Assembly: GCA_009763385.1 (NCBI GenBank)
Contig: CM019831.1
Coordinates: forward strand, 78,000,706-78,064,705
DNA length: 64,000 bases
Reading direction: 5' to 3'
From: Coix lacryma-jobi var. lacryma-jobi
Lineage: Eukaryota > Streptophyta > Magnoliopsida > Poales > Poaceae
In this document: piece after piece, positions 23,488 to 36,404 of the stretch
Layout: every line of letters starts with the position of its first letter
Position numbering within the stretch: the stretch's first letter is position 1
Translations under genes and position numbers: made by a program
Notes under the pieces: generated by a model
Seen by the model: only the letters and a program-made list of their open reading frames with translations
Database searches by the model: none
Told to the model about the DNA's origin: nothing

Positions 23488-24157
23488 GTCGAATAAAGCC
23501 CTTTCAATCATCCAATAAGCTTTTTATACCATCGATTAATATATAATATTACTCGGATGAAGGGTTCAATGGCAACCATCCTCGAGTTACGAGCTCTGAG
23601 CTCAATACAACTCAAATGATAGCACGATTTAATACCCGGCTATCAGCCTATAGAGAATATTGTATCTACAAAGTAAATACTAGTTCCTATAAGGTATAAC
23701 AAGGGGAGTAGTACTCACCCTGTTACATACTAACCGGACAGAGGTCCGACCCACTTTCACACTCAAGCTGCGACTACCAAGAGGATACGATTCACCCAAC
23801 AGGAACCATCGCTACGGTCCTTCAGAGGTGCTTGGTCAAAGTTATCCCTTGAACATGGGTACTAAGAGTAGTACTCGGGCAGACTAAGTTCTCTAATAAG
23901 ACTGTTAAAGATTATTAGAGAAACGAAGTCATACAACCCAGACCCAAGTGCTAGAGAGCACCCGGATAGACCCGTCTAATAAGACGTCTGGTCACACATC
24001 CACAAAACAACCCATTGACAAGACATTCCTTGCAATGCCGAGTTGACCATACACGAAATCTCACAGATCAAAAGTAACTAATACTTTGATTCTTTATACT
24101 TAATATTAATTGTTTACAGGCGATACAAATCATGGCCGAAGGACCAAGGAGACTATA
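23488..24157 (+). other. Non-coding interval of element IV between pol and the antisense gene
   Basis: No supported gene. A/T-rich sequence with CTCGGATGAAGGG-like phrases that recur elsewhere in element IV. Confidence 0.6.
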
Positions 24158-24489
24158 TTACTCTACAAGATCAAGAATTTGCGAGTACTCCTCCGCTACG
24201 GCCTTGACCTATTCCTGCATCGCTGCAAGGTCCTCATCGCTCTTGCCTTTAGGAAGTGTCATGAGGGACGACAGGTCGAAGGATGGCACATGCAGTCGCA
24301 GCGTCGCCAACAGACCTTGCACCACTGAAGTTGCCATGTCCCTGATATATTGAGCCAGCCGCCTGGGTGCAGCCTTCGCTCGATCAATCAAGGACTCGTC
24401 GACTCCTTCAAGGCACGGAATCATTCCAAGGACGGGCTCGACGGCAAGCTCTAGCGCCTTCAAAGAATCCTGCAAAGTCTTCAGGGACT
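24158..24489 (-). pseudogene. Antisense accessory gene of element IV, 3' part of exon 6
   Basis: Continuation of the gene at 52984-55849, separated by chromovirus VI. It encodes a helical tail (SLKALELAVEP, then LSSLMTLPKGKSDEDLAAMQ). An in-frame TAG at 24209-24211 interrupts it; the same frame continues for about 17 codons to TAA at 24158-24160, which I take as the original end because the exon phases then close exactly. I know no function for this part. Confidence 0.65.
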
Positions 24490-24494
24490 CCTGA

Positions 24495-27400
24495 TGTCAC
24501 AGAACTGACCAATTTATAAGAGAACAAGTACGAAATTCTTCGCTGAAGCAGTAAATTTGCAGCACTTGAGCCCATATAAACCCGGTAGTCCACGAAATCT
24601 CAAGGGATTTCGAACTTTTCCACATCAACAACATAGGATCATAATAATTCAGCACTGACCGTCACACAACAGAGTATTACATAAATTGTTCAGAGTAGCA
24701 ACTTTAGTTATTACAAACCATGTTCGAATTTAAGTAGCGGAAGCTTGATCTGAAAACATTGTTCTGAAATCCCACACACACACATAGTCGGTTACAGTGC
24801 CACATAGTAGTCATCCTTAACATAGCATAAGATACGAACAGAGGAGGTCATTGCCCGTGACCTAGACAACTCCCAGAGCTGGGCAGAGACAGTTGATGCA
24901 ATAACCATAAAAGACCTGGCCATCTGCAACAACAAGGGGAACAAAGCCATGAGTACGTGAAAGTACTCAGCTAGACTTACCCAACTTAAGCAGAAATAAA
25001 GTGACACCAAGGAGTATGCAAGGCTAGTATATAGTGGAGCTGGTATGAGACCACATTTTTGTGTAAAAGCATAAGTAATTACATAATTGGTTCTCCTGCT
25101 TACTAGCTGCAAATTAAATAGTAATTAACCTGTTTAGCTAGGTTAGCTCGTGCACTATAACAATCATAGTAGTGATCCAACAATCACCATAAGATAACAA
25201 ACAGACCGAGTAACCATTGCCAAAAGTATAATGATAGCTGTCACGTGTTCCACAATTTCAGTATCAAGACCGAGCGGGGTTCAACTCAAGTGCTCACTAT
25301 CCAGGAGTGATGGCGATTATAATCGATTCCTAACCAGCTCCTGATTTTATTCCCCACACAAACCACACTCACCCGTCAGTGATCTACAGATAACCGCAAC
25401 ACTGTTCCAGGAAGCCGCGGTTTCAACCGCCACCATCACACCCGGAGGCAAGACCGACTGCCAAGGAGTTGGACTTAACCACCATCACCCGGGTCTTACT
25501 TTTCGCGCCCCCACGTCCCACTACCCCCTTCGTGGCTTCGGCAGATGCGTGGGACCTGAGGACCGGTCTGGAACAATGAGCGGCTTCGCGATCGGAACGA
25601 GTTATCCTTCCAGCTAAATGTGGGACATGCGTTCAACATGACAAGAAGGCCGTCTTAACAAGATACTATTTTCCCATATGACACGACTAGAAATACTGTA
25701 GCACAACACTACAGGAATCTGTCGATCTCCATTTTCAACAACACTCAGTTATCTCACTTAATGGTAATATCCGGTTAACGGTCAAGTAACCACCTATTAC
25801 TCGCGGGTAACATGAAGGTTGCCCGACTTCTACCGGTCTAAGCAAGACTAAGCATGAACTCAGACTTTATCTTAAATAGGTAACAAGGACAATATATCAA
25901 AGGTAACAAGGTATGGAAAGTAATGCATCAACGGTATCAAGCAACTCCTATACTTAATGCAACAAGCATAATACTATTAAGTTAATTATAAACCATAAGT
26001 AGTTAGAAAAGCTCTGGGGCTTGCCTTTCTCAAAAGTGCTGGGCAGATGATTCGGGCACTCCGGGAGCTCCTCTTCAGGTTCTTCCCCTCTGACTCCTTG
26101 TTCCTGCTCCTGGGGCTGCTGCTCCTCGTTGTCCTCTGCTGCTGCTGTCTCCTCTACCGAACCAGTCATGATGCATATGCGGAAATGAACGAATGCCATA
26201 CGTGCATGGGAGAGATGCATTATCATTAAATTTGACTGAATACGTCCATATCTCTTCTCCGGTAGAGTGTAACACTCTATCTAGAGAGTAGCTATACTTT
26301 TCACACATAGTGTAGCTAATATGGATGCACTGAAAAGACCATTTCACCCTGACTGGCCTCACATAAAAGAGATACACATGCTTAACTTAATTAACGAATT
26401 ATCCCCTTTAAACAAGCCTATAACAGCAACCTATAGCTAACAGCTTCAGAAAAATCTACAAAAATTACTGTAGGTTCACATCTGAGAATAAAGCATGCTG
26501 TACAAATTTCATGTCATTTGGACTTAAGCATTGTTCTGTATGAAGAAGACAAATAACAGGGTGAAAAAGCACTTTGAACTACACCTTGTCTTGAAAAGTG
26601 TCAAACAACAAATTTCACATTTTTATTCAGAACTTCTTATCACAAGAGGAGTCTATAAAAATTATCACACTCATATCACATATATTTTAATTACTAAAAA
26701 TCATACAAGAAAATAGCATTTAATCAATTTAAATGTTAACTTCAGATTTTTCCGCAGTCAAGTAGCATCTATCATTTTTCTGTGATTCTACATCACTCCA
26801 AAAACTTAACAAAACAAGAACCATATTTTTCTGAGCAACATACAAATTATTATGCATTTAACAAGATATCTGCCTAAACATAATTTAATTATTACTGCAC
26901 ATAAAATTATCATCAACTGGGCATATTATATTTTTCATGCATAGAACTCATCAAAACAGACTTAACAAAACTTATTTCACATTTACTGGATCACCAGAAC
27001 TCAAGTTATGAATTAAACAAGCATTATTAACATTTCTGCAAAAACATTTAAACAAAAACACCAACCCTAACTGCTACATGCACACAGCGCTGCTGTACCC
27101 AAGCGACTGATGACTGGGGCCCATGGTCAAACTGCCCCACTTGACATACTCCCGAAGTAGAGGAGGTCGTTGACCTCGCCGGAGCTCGCCGACGGCGGCT
27201 CCTTCAGCGAAACCGTCTCCACCACTCGACTCCTCTCGTCTTTCCGCAACGATGGGTACCTCTCTCGAGCCTAGCGACGTGACGGATCGAGCTCAATGTT
27301 GGCAATGGCGGCCACGACAGCGCAGACTCACCACGCCGGGCACCTCCAGCCATGCCGAGGCCAACAACACCCGATTCCTACTCTACAGACCTCCATGGAC

Positions 27401-28680
27401 CTAGCGCAAGGCTCGTATGCTAGGGTTTCCACTCCAAACACCCGTAACCACGGCCATGCCACCCTCCGACAACCATGGTGGACGGCGACGACGGTGTACC
27501 GAGGCGCTCGAACCCTAATCGACTAAACCGGCTCCTGCTACTCCCTCTAGAGACCTCACTGGCTCACGAACGCACGCTGGGACAACACGAAATCTACGGG
27601 AAGGGGACCGACCACAGCGGACCGAGCTCGGCGGTCATGGCGGCCATGGCGGGAGCTCGTCCCATGGCTCACCTATGGCTTGTCGGGAGGCGTTGGCTAG
27701 AGCAGGTGATGCGGAAGGTCAAGGCGAGGCTGGCGGTGTGGTTTGCGGGGCGAAAGCACGGCGGACGGCGACGGCAATGGCTTTTCCCCCTTTCTCCCGC
27801 TCGGTCGCTGGTGAGAGCATAGAGCAAGGCAGAGAGAGGGAGGGGCGTGTCTGGTCGTGCAAGAGCGCGCTTGGGCGGTCAAGGCTCACCACGCCGCGCA
27901 CGCTGGATAGGTTTGGTCGGGAATCGGGCGCCACGCGGCGCTCAAGCTCTGCGCGCGGTCGGCCACTCCCCCGGTCGATTCAAACTGAATCGACTGATTC
28001 AGTTGCCTAATGGCCGACTGACGACCCGTTTTCAAACGCGATTAACTCCTTAACCACTCCATTGAACGCTAAACCAACTGCACCAAAGGTTAGAGTTACA
28101 CATCAACTACAACTTTGGTTAAAAGATCGCACACTGGTTCGGCTTGGTTTAGGCTCGGGAATACGCTAAACATGGCCAGGTTGAAACTTAATGACAGTTT
28201 AGGACTTAGGAAAAATTTCTAAGTCCAAAACTCATCCAATTCTGCCTTGTGGGCCCTAAAACACCCTGTTAAACTCATTTTCATGAGTGGGCCCTAAAAC
28301 AACTTTTGTTCTACTCTAAAATCTACACACTTTTGATTAAGGGCACTCAGCCATGCAAAGCATCTATCAAGGAGGTTTTGGTTAGTCAAACAAAAGGACT
28401 CTTTAGGCTCTATAGGGTTGACTAGGGTTTAGCAACTTGATTAGCCAAAATGACCAGCATAAACATGCCTTCATTTTGACTTCTCAACAAAGTTATATTG
28501 TTAGGAAAAAACAAACCACTGCAAACAAGCCAAACAACAACACAACACTATAGGTTTATATGCATACCATCACATGAAATGACATTTTATGTGAAAAAGA
28601 AGGCAACACATGCATGCTCCATGCTCATGAGATGATTATGCATGATGATGTTATGCTAGCTTAACAATAGAGGTGTTACA
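24495..28680 (-). repeat. 3' LTR of element VI
   Basis: TGTCACAGAACTG to GGTGTTACA as written on the plus strand, 4,186 bp. Mostly A/T-rich, with a GC-rich block of about 900 bases (27120-28030) that is also present in the other LTR. Open frames in that block and at 26047-26229 occur in both LTRs only because LTRs duplicate; I do not call them genes. Confidence 0.9.
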
Positions 28681-28697
28681 GCCCTTCCCCCCTTAAC
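28681..28697 (-). other. Polypurine tract of element VI
   Basis: Minus strand TTAAGGGGGGAAGGGC abuts the LTR start TGTAACACC. Confidence 0.85.
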
Positions 28698-31600
28698 GAA
28701 ATCTCGTCCCGAGATTTACTAACCATTGCTTATGGAATGCTGGATAAACCTTCTGGAGATAGTCTTCTATTTCCCATGTTGCATCCCCATCATCATGATG
28801 GCTCCATAACACTTTATACACTTTCACTAAACGATTGCGAGTTACTCTTTCCTTGCTGTCCAAAACTTGCACTGGCTGCTCTTGATACATGAGGTCTGAC
28901 GCTAGCTTCAACTCTTGAGGTTCTATACTTTCTTCAGGTACACATAAACATTTCTTCAACAGTGAGACATGAAAGACTGGAAAGATCAAACTCATAGCTT
29001 CGGGTAACTGAAGTTGATACGATACTTCTCCTTTTCTCTTTAAGATACGATATGGTCCTACATATCTCGGTGCTAGCTTTCTTTTTAAGCCAAACCTTTG
29101 CACTCCCCTCATCGGAGTTACTTTCAGATAAACATGATCTCCCCTTTTGAGCTCTAACGGCCTTCTTCTTTTGTCTCCATAACTTTTCTGTTGAGACTGA
29201 GCTGCTTGCAAGTGTTGATGGATAGTTTGAACCTTTTTCTCAGCTTCCTCAACGAAGTCAATTCCAAAGTATCTCCTTTCCCCTGGTTCGACCTAGTTTA
29301 ACGGAGTTACACACTTGTGTCCATACAAAGCTTCAAACGGTGCCATCTTGATGATCTCTTGATAACTGTTATTGTACGAGAACTCTGCCAACGATAGCCA
29401 CGATTCCCATGATCCTTTGGAGGATAACACACAAGCTCTGAGCATATCTTCAAGCACTTGGTTTACTCTTTCTGTCTGACCTGCAGTCTGAGGATGATAA
29501 GCTGTGCTGTGAACCAACTTTGTTCCCAAACCTTTGTGTAGCTGCTGCCAAAAGTGTGCGGTGAACTGTGGTCCACGATCCGAAACGATTGTCTTAGGTA
29601 TTCCATGAAGACACACTATCTCTTTGATGTATATATCTGCATACCGAGGCGGTCGATATCTGGTCTTGACCGGAATGAAGTGAGCTGACTTTGTCAAACG
29701 AGCCACTATTACCCAAATGGAATCATTCCCTTTTTCCGTAGTGGGTAACCGGTTATAAAGTCCATACTGATATCTTCCTACTTCAAAATAGGCACTGATA
29801 ATGGTTGTAACATCCCTGCAGGTTTCATATGAACTGCCTTAACTCTGCAACATGTGTCACATCTTGCAACATATGCTGATATCTCTTTCTTCATCTTTGT
29901 CCACCAAAAACGAGGTCTTAGATCATGATACATCTTGTTGCTTCCTGGGTGAAGAGATAACTTAGATAAGTGAGCCTCATCCAGAATTTTATTCTTAAGA
30001 TCTTTGTTCTTTGGTACCACGAGACGATCACCAAACCATAACACTCCTTGCTCATCCAACCTGAAAGAGGTTAAGGGGTCCTCCAACATCCTTCGCTTGA
30101 TATGAGAAATCCCTTTGTCAAACTTCGGAGCTTCAACTACCTGGCTCTCAAGCGAACAACTGAGTTGAATGCTGAACAAAACTTCTGGATGTAACAGGTT
30201 GAACCTTTTCTCAAACAACGGTTGCACCACAACACAGTGTGACTTCCGGCTCAAGGCATCCGCAACCACATTGGCCTTTCCAGGGTGATAGTGAACTTGC
30301 AAGTTATAATCCTTTATCAACTCTAGCCATCTTTGCTGTCTCATGTTTAACTCTGGTTGAGTTAAGATATATTTTAGACTTTTATGATCGGTGTATATAT
30401 TGCACACATTTCCCAACAAGTAGTGTCTCCATATCTTCAGAGCATGCACTACTGCAGCCAACTCCAAATCGTGCGTAGGGTAGTTGATCTCATGTTTCCT
30501 TAACTGTCTCGAGGCATACGCTATCACTCGTCCTTCTTGCATCAACACACAGCCCAAACCAAACTTGGATGCGTCACAAAACACATCAAAAGGTTTCTCC
30601 ATATCCGGCTGAGCCAAAACAGGAGCAGTGGTCAATAGTTCCCGTAAGATTCGGAAAGCTGCTTCACACTCTTCTGTCTAGACAAACTTCACATCCTTCT
30701 GCAACAAAGAGGTCATTGGTTTCGCGATCTTGGAGAAATCCAGGATGAAACAACGATAGTAACCAGCCAGACCTAGAAAACTTTTGACTTCTGTGACTGA
30801 GGTTGGCGCCTTGCAATCCATTACCTCCCGATAACACATGACCGAGAAAGTGAACTTTCTTTAACCAAAACTCACACTTACTGAACTTAGCATATAACTT
30901 ATGTTCTCGAAGTCTTGTCAAAACTATCCTCAAGTGTTCCACATGAATTTCTTCATTTTCCGAATATACCAAGATATCATCCAAAAAGACTATCACAAAC
31001 TGATCCAACTCAGGCATAAACACAGAATTCATTAGGTACATGAAGTATGCGAGGGCATTTGTCAAGCCAAACGACATGAGAAGATACTCATATAGCCCGT
31101 ACCTAGTAGAAAAAGTCATTTTGGTTACATCCTTTGGCCTGATCTTGATCTGATGATAACCCGATCTCAAGTTCAACTTAGAGAACACTCTGGCCCTTGT
31201 TAACTAATCAAAAAGGATATCAATTCGAGGTAAAGGATACTTATTCTTGATTGTTACTGCATTCAAAGGCCTATAGTCCACACACATACGCAAAGCTTTG
31301 TCTTTCTTCTTTTTTTTACAAAAAGAGCTGGACATCCCCACTCAGACGAACTAGGTTGAATCAGACCCTTGTCCAACAACTCTTTCAACTGAACTTTCAG
31401 CTCGGCTAACTCATTAGGAGGCATACGATACGGTCTTCTGGATATAGGTGCTGTTCCAGGTATCAATTCTATTGCGAACTATACATCCCTATCTGGAGGT
31501 AGACCAGGTAACTCATCCAGAAACACATCAGGAAACTCACAAACTACAGGGATTTCCTGAAGAACTGCCACTTAAACTGTGCAACTTGTTGAACTAAGGT

Positions 31601-33100
31601 TGAGACAATCAGGAAGAAACACTTGAAACCTTTCATGTTCCTCGGGATTCTTCAGAGATATCATTCTCTTTCCGGTATCTATGACCACTTCCCACTTTTT
31701 CATCCTGTCCATACGCAAGATAACATCCAAAGACAACCCTGGCATAACCACTAAACTTACTCGGTACTGCCTACCTTCCAAACGAAGAGTTGCCCCTTTA
31801 ACCACTTGGTTAGATAACACACTTGCACTAGCTGAGTTTATACGGAATCCAAAATCCATTGTTACCATTTCCTGATTATGCTTAAGTGCAAATGCTTGAC
31901 TTATAAAAGAATGGGATGAACCAGAATCAAACAAAACAACTGCAGAGATATTGTTGACAGAAAACATACCAGCAGTCATGGGTTCTCCCTCAGAGATGCC
32001 TTCCAAAGAAGTATGATGCACACGGGCCTGAACTTGATTGGTCTTCTTTCTCGGGCTAGGACATGTCCTGGACAGATGTCCTTCCTTGCCACAGTTATAA
32101 CATGGTCCCTTGACACAACTGCCTCCAAAGTTCTGAGTCTCGGGCCCCACCTTGTACTGCGATGACTGACCTTTTGCAACTTTCTGAACCTTGGCCTATT
32201 GTTGATTTCCAGGAAAATGACGTTGAGGAGGCTTGAAACGTGCCCCCGGCACAGCTGAACGAAATGGAGGGCGATTGGCCACCTGATTTCTGCCCTGTTG
32301 TGTTCCTGCTTCCACAGCTCTCTTGCATGACTTGGATGCACTATAGAGATTGTTGTTGTTTTCTTGAGTCAAACAGTCACTGATGAAATCATTGAACTGT
32401 GTCCTGGAAGAGTTTCCCATTGACTTCAGGAGCTTCGGGCTTAAACCCCTCTTCATACTGGCAATCTTCTTAGCCTCTGTGTTGACATATTCAGGCGCAT
32501 AACGAGCAAGATTGTTGAAAGCATGCAGATACTCTGCCATGGTCCTGGTACCCTGAGTCAAACTCAAAAACTCTGTCACCTTCATGGCCATTAAACCAGG
32601 AGGGATATAATGGCCCCGAAAAGCTGCTGTAAACTATGCCCAGATTATCGGTTGATTTGCCAGAAAAGTAGTACGATGATGTGCCAACCATATACCAGCT
32701 GGTCCCTACAACTGGTGAGCAGCGTACTCCACCTTTAGAGATTCTGTCAGACGTAGCAACCTAAACTTCTGCTCGATGGTGTTGATCCATTCATCTGCTT
32801 CCAAGGGTTCAGCTGCTTCCTTGAAGATTGGAGGTCTAGTGTCCAAGAAGTCCTTAAACGTATTGTACTGATTTACATCTTGACCACCTTGACCTGCGGC
32901 CCTGCGTGTATTATCTACGATGTTCCTGAGATTCGCTTCCATATTGCATTGCATAGCTTCCATGTTGCACTGACTTCCCAGAAACTGCGCAAAGAACTGC
33001 TCTGCCATGTATGGAGGAGGAGGAGGAGGATTGGCGTCCTCGCCCTGACCACCACCATCACACCACTAGCACTGCCGGCTCCACGGCGAGTATTCACCAT
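28693..33100 (-). pseudogene. Element VI Gag-Pol with chromodomain-like end (degraded)
   Basis: Begins at Met 33100 (MVNTRRG). Gag (to about 32160) has a frameshift near 33060 and stops at 32706, near 32637 and at 32196. Next come a zinc knuckle CYNCGKEGHLSRTC near 32060-32102, protease VVLFDSGSSHSFIS near 31930, and stops at 31572 and near 31481. Reverse transcriptase spans about 31460-30780: frameshift in an A run near 31315, TAG near 31205, FLDDILVYS in the catalytic position, another frameshift near 30825. RNase H (FDVFCDASKFGLGCV, TDHKSLKYI) covers 30635-30240. Integrase follows, with its zinc region CDTCCRVKA near 29850 and core SDRGPQFTAHF near 29580, then TAG at 29293. The end, 28693-28870, has the chromodomain-like pattern YKVLWSHHDDGDATWEIEDYL. 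Not functional as it stands. Confidence 0.88.
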
Positions 33101-33404
33101 TTGCATAGCCAATCAATAACCAATGAGTGATGCCACATATACAGATCAAAATGCGTAATGATTGCAGTACTGTATTTGAACATAGTTCATACAATAAGGC
33201 ACATTCACAAGTCGTTCCACATAAATAACATCACACACAGATTATAAGAAAAACGCTTAATACTCACATGGATACGCACAGATCAAACGCAACGAAGGTC
33301 TGATACTTAAAAACGGTTCCAACGATAGCACGCGGTTCTTAAACTTACAACTCACAACTTGTTCGATACACACGATCACAACGACAAACAACGAGACCTA
33401 AACT
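33101..33404 (-). other. Spacer between ORF1 and gag of element VI
   Basis: About 300 bases without a supported gene; A/C-rich on the plus strand. No splice or ribosome-entry signal is obvious to me. Confidence 0.5.
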
Positions 33405-34337
33405 CTAGTCGCTCTCAACATCGGACACGTGACTATCGGCGTCATCGGCTCCACCATCTTCTTCTTCTTCTTCTTCTTCTTCTTCTTCTTCTTCTTCTTC
33501 TTCTTCTTCTTCTTCTTCTTCTCCAGCTTGGTTGGCGAAAAGCATTCCACCATCTTCGGCTCCACCGTCAGCAAGGACGAAGCCCATCTCCACCTCCATC
33601 TCGGCCGCACCTGGAGGATGGTATGGATGAAGCTGGTTGTGGAGGCGATGCACTTCTTCATGACGGTTATTGGTGTATGCTTCAGTCGCCGCCAGCTGCT
33701 ATTCCAAGGTCATGATACGAGCCCTCAAGTGAAACTCTTCTTCCCACGCCTGGTTCCACTGCTGAATAAGCTTCATCATCTGATTCTCTGCACTCTGGTT
33801 AGCGTGTTTTGCACGCCCTAGCTGTTCCTATAGCCTCATGATCTCTTGAGCTGCGACCACATTCCTTCGAACAGTCTGGTCCTTCTCTATGGTCATCTGC
33901 TTCAGCTCTTCTTGCATCTTCTCCATCTCTTCATCGAACTCACGCTGAGCTTGCCTCTTCTCATTCCTTACATGATGACATGATTCAGTCATACTGCACA
34001 AACTGTGCTGCTTGACTGCATACCCCTTCATCACTGCATACATAGCACTCGCCGCTGGGCCATCACATGCCTGAAGCTCACTGGAACTGCCCTCTATAGC
34101 TTCCTGCTTGGTCTGCACCCAAACATCTCTGAACGGATCAGCTCTTGGGAACACTCCTGCAAGAGCCCGACTGAGATCTTCTGGAAACCGCTCCATTATG
34201 TCCCTGATGATAAGGAACGCTGCTGACTGCGCACCTTCCCAAGGGTCCCTTCCCTTGCTCTCATACATCCAACCGGACCACACAGAACCTTCTTCCCTGG
34301 GCTTCACAACGGCTGTCACATACACCAAAGTGGTGTC
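33405..34337 (-). pseudogene. Element VI ORF1, C-terminal part: unrecognised domain, coiled coil, poly-Glu tail
   Basis: Joined to 45913-46118 once element III and one GTGTC copy are removed, the frame is uninterrupted across the junction. From the H3-like Met, ORF1 spans 378 codons including two in-frame TAGs (33828-33830 and 33699-33701) and its final stop. This part has a domain I do not recognise (WSGWMYESKGRDPWEG and FPRADPFRDVWVQ), then a long charged coiled coil (EKRQAQREFDEEMEKMQEEL onward), a His-rich linker, 21 consecutive Glu codons at 33459-33521, and an acidic tail ending DSHVSDVESD. On the plus strand the Glu run appears as a TTC repeat. The gene precedes gag on the same strand. 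Its role is unknown; N- and C-terminal features suggest chromatin contact. Confidence 0.75.
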
Positions 34338-36388
34338 TGAAGGACCGAGAAAGCACTAGCAAGGCGACCGGAGGGGGAGTGATTGGCAGCTCAAAAATTT
34401 CTCTCAAAACTTTGGCCAAATGTCCCAAAATCAACCCCGAGAAACTGCGACCGAAACCGTGATGCCCACGACCCTTGGAAGAGGGTGGATGATCCCTAGG
34501 ATCACAGCGAGGCACCACAAGAAGATAGCAAACCAAATGCCAAAAGCTCCGGCTCGAACATAACCCCAAAAACCAAGTCCCGAACGTAGATTGTCGGCTA
34601 CGTCGAGAAACTCCTAAATACCTATGCTAACAAGTAGCAAAGATACCTAGAGAGGTTCCTTGGTCAACTCTAGGGCCAAACGAGAAGTCCGGAGACCAAG
34701 CGTACAAGCCGGGAGAGCAAACGCACTAAACCGGAAGACACAGCAGGTTCCCGGACTGTCCAGCCCTAGGGTCTCGGACTGTCCACGCTCTGGTGGCGGA
34801 CTGTCCGCCGGTCAAGTGAGCAAAAACGCACTGCTGCTGAAAACCCACTGCTCGGTCCCGGACTGTCCGCACTTTAGCACGGCGGACAGTCCGCCGGTGA
34901 CCTAATCCAGAAACAGCAGGGACTAGCCGCGGCTGGACTGGACCAGCCCCGACGCGCGGACTGTCCGCGCCTTGAGTGGCGGACTGTCCGCGGTCACTCA
35001 GGGATGGCGATTTTGTTCGCCCTTCACCCAAATCAATCCCAAATCGAATCAACTCACAATCCCACGTTCCCAAACTTGGAGAGGATGATCACGGAGTAGT
35101 TAGGAGACTATCCCTAAGAAATCATCTGCTCAAATCAACTCAAACACCGGGAAATCAAAAGGGGAGGAGTATGAACGAAAAAACGTCACGAAAACGAAAT
35201 CAACCCGATCTACTTGTTCGTAAGGAGATAGATAAATTCCTTCGGTGGAAATGATCTCCTTTCAAATACGAACAAGTTGATTCAAACGGATTTCGCAAAG
35301 ACGCAGTAGGGAGAGAGCTCGAGTGATGGGAAAATCACGGAGAAACGAAGAACGCGAAGAACACGAACCAAAACGTGAATCAACACATCGATCTACAACC
35401 GTGTGGCTACCAGACGCTACAACAGTGAGGTTACGGCCTCACTTCCTCAAAATCTCCAGTACACAGAGGTATGGTTCTCTGCGGATCTCAGCTAGCTACA
35501 GCAGGGGATTGGGAGAGCAGGAAACCCTAGAGGCAAAGAGCAAATGACTGAGATGACTAACTGAGATAGTTGGGGAGGAGGGTGTCTCCCCCTACTTATC
35601 CTAATTTCTAATTCGTACTCTACCCCTCTCTAATTATAGAGCGAACCAGCTAAACCCTAAGGTTATTCTGGACCAACTCGGTGGTAGGTGGATCCGACGG
35701 CCACGCCCGCACAACTCGTAGCGTTGCCTCGACGCAACCTCCCGATTGCCGCCACGTGCCGCCCTCGCTCTGCACCCCCGGTTTTGTGGCCCAAACCGGG
35801 AAACCAGCCTTTCCAGCCAACCCCCTGTTTTGAGGCCCAAACCGGGAAACCAGCCCACCAGCTTCTGAGTTTCGAGGCCAAACTCAGCAAACCCTCAGCG
35901 CCCAGGTTTTGAGGCCCAAACCTGGAAACCGTCCTCAGCCCGAGTTTTGTGGCCAAACTCAGAAACCATCCGCACCCAGGTTTTGAGGCCCAAACCTGGA
36001 AACCGTCCACTCGATGGTTTTTCCCTGGCTCTACCACCAAACCGACGTCGTAGATGGGATGCACCTCCCGTGCACCCCGTCCACCGACACGTGTCCCCAA
36101 GTCCACAACTCAGGCAACACATGACCGCAAGTCTTCACTTGTAGCTGCCATAGGCTGCCAGCCACCACAGCTGATCCTCGGGCCTCTGGTCTCTCAGTCC
36201 AAGCCTCACGTCCGCCCTTCGCCACTCTCGGTCCATCGGCACGGCACGTCTCTACTTGACCTTCACCTCGCCTTCGAAAACTGCATCCGTGCTCGACACC
36301 TGCACAACACAAACCAAAGAACATGCGCATCATCCCATTTGACAATCACTCATCACTCAGAGACTCGGCATACACCCATGTATCCGCA
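34338..36388 (-). repeat. 3' LTR of element III
   Basis: TGAAGGACC to TATCCGCA, 2,051 bp. Palindrome array (CGGACTGTCCG cores) at 34750-34995; TATA-like GATAAGTAG on the minus strand near 35598-35606; seven-unit hairpin array at 35776-36038. Confidence 0.92.
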
Positions 36389-36404
36389 ATCTCCCCCTTG
36401 ATGA
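36389..36404 (-). other. Polypurine tract of element III
   Basis: Minus strand CATCAAGGGGGAGAT abuts the 3' LTR, the same tract as in element I. Confidence 0.85.

Noticed and set aside
26047..26229. Leucine/cysteine-rich hydrophobic small ORF resembling a membrane peptide, repeated at 50350-50532
   Set aside because: It is within both LTRs of element VI and is duplicated with them; nothing indicates translation.
27475..28010. ORFs in the GC-rich part of the element VI LTR
   Set aside because: Open on both strands because of GC content and conserved between LTRs by duplication only; no domain seen.
33429..33821. Poly-phenylalanine, poly-leucine and poly-lysine frames
   Set aside because: Shadows of the TTC/GAA repeat that codes the glutamate run of element VI ORF1 on the minus strand.
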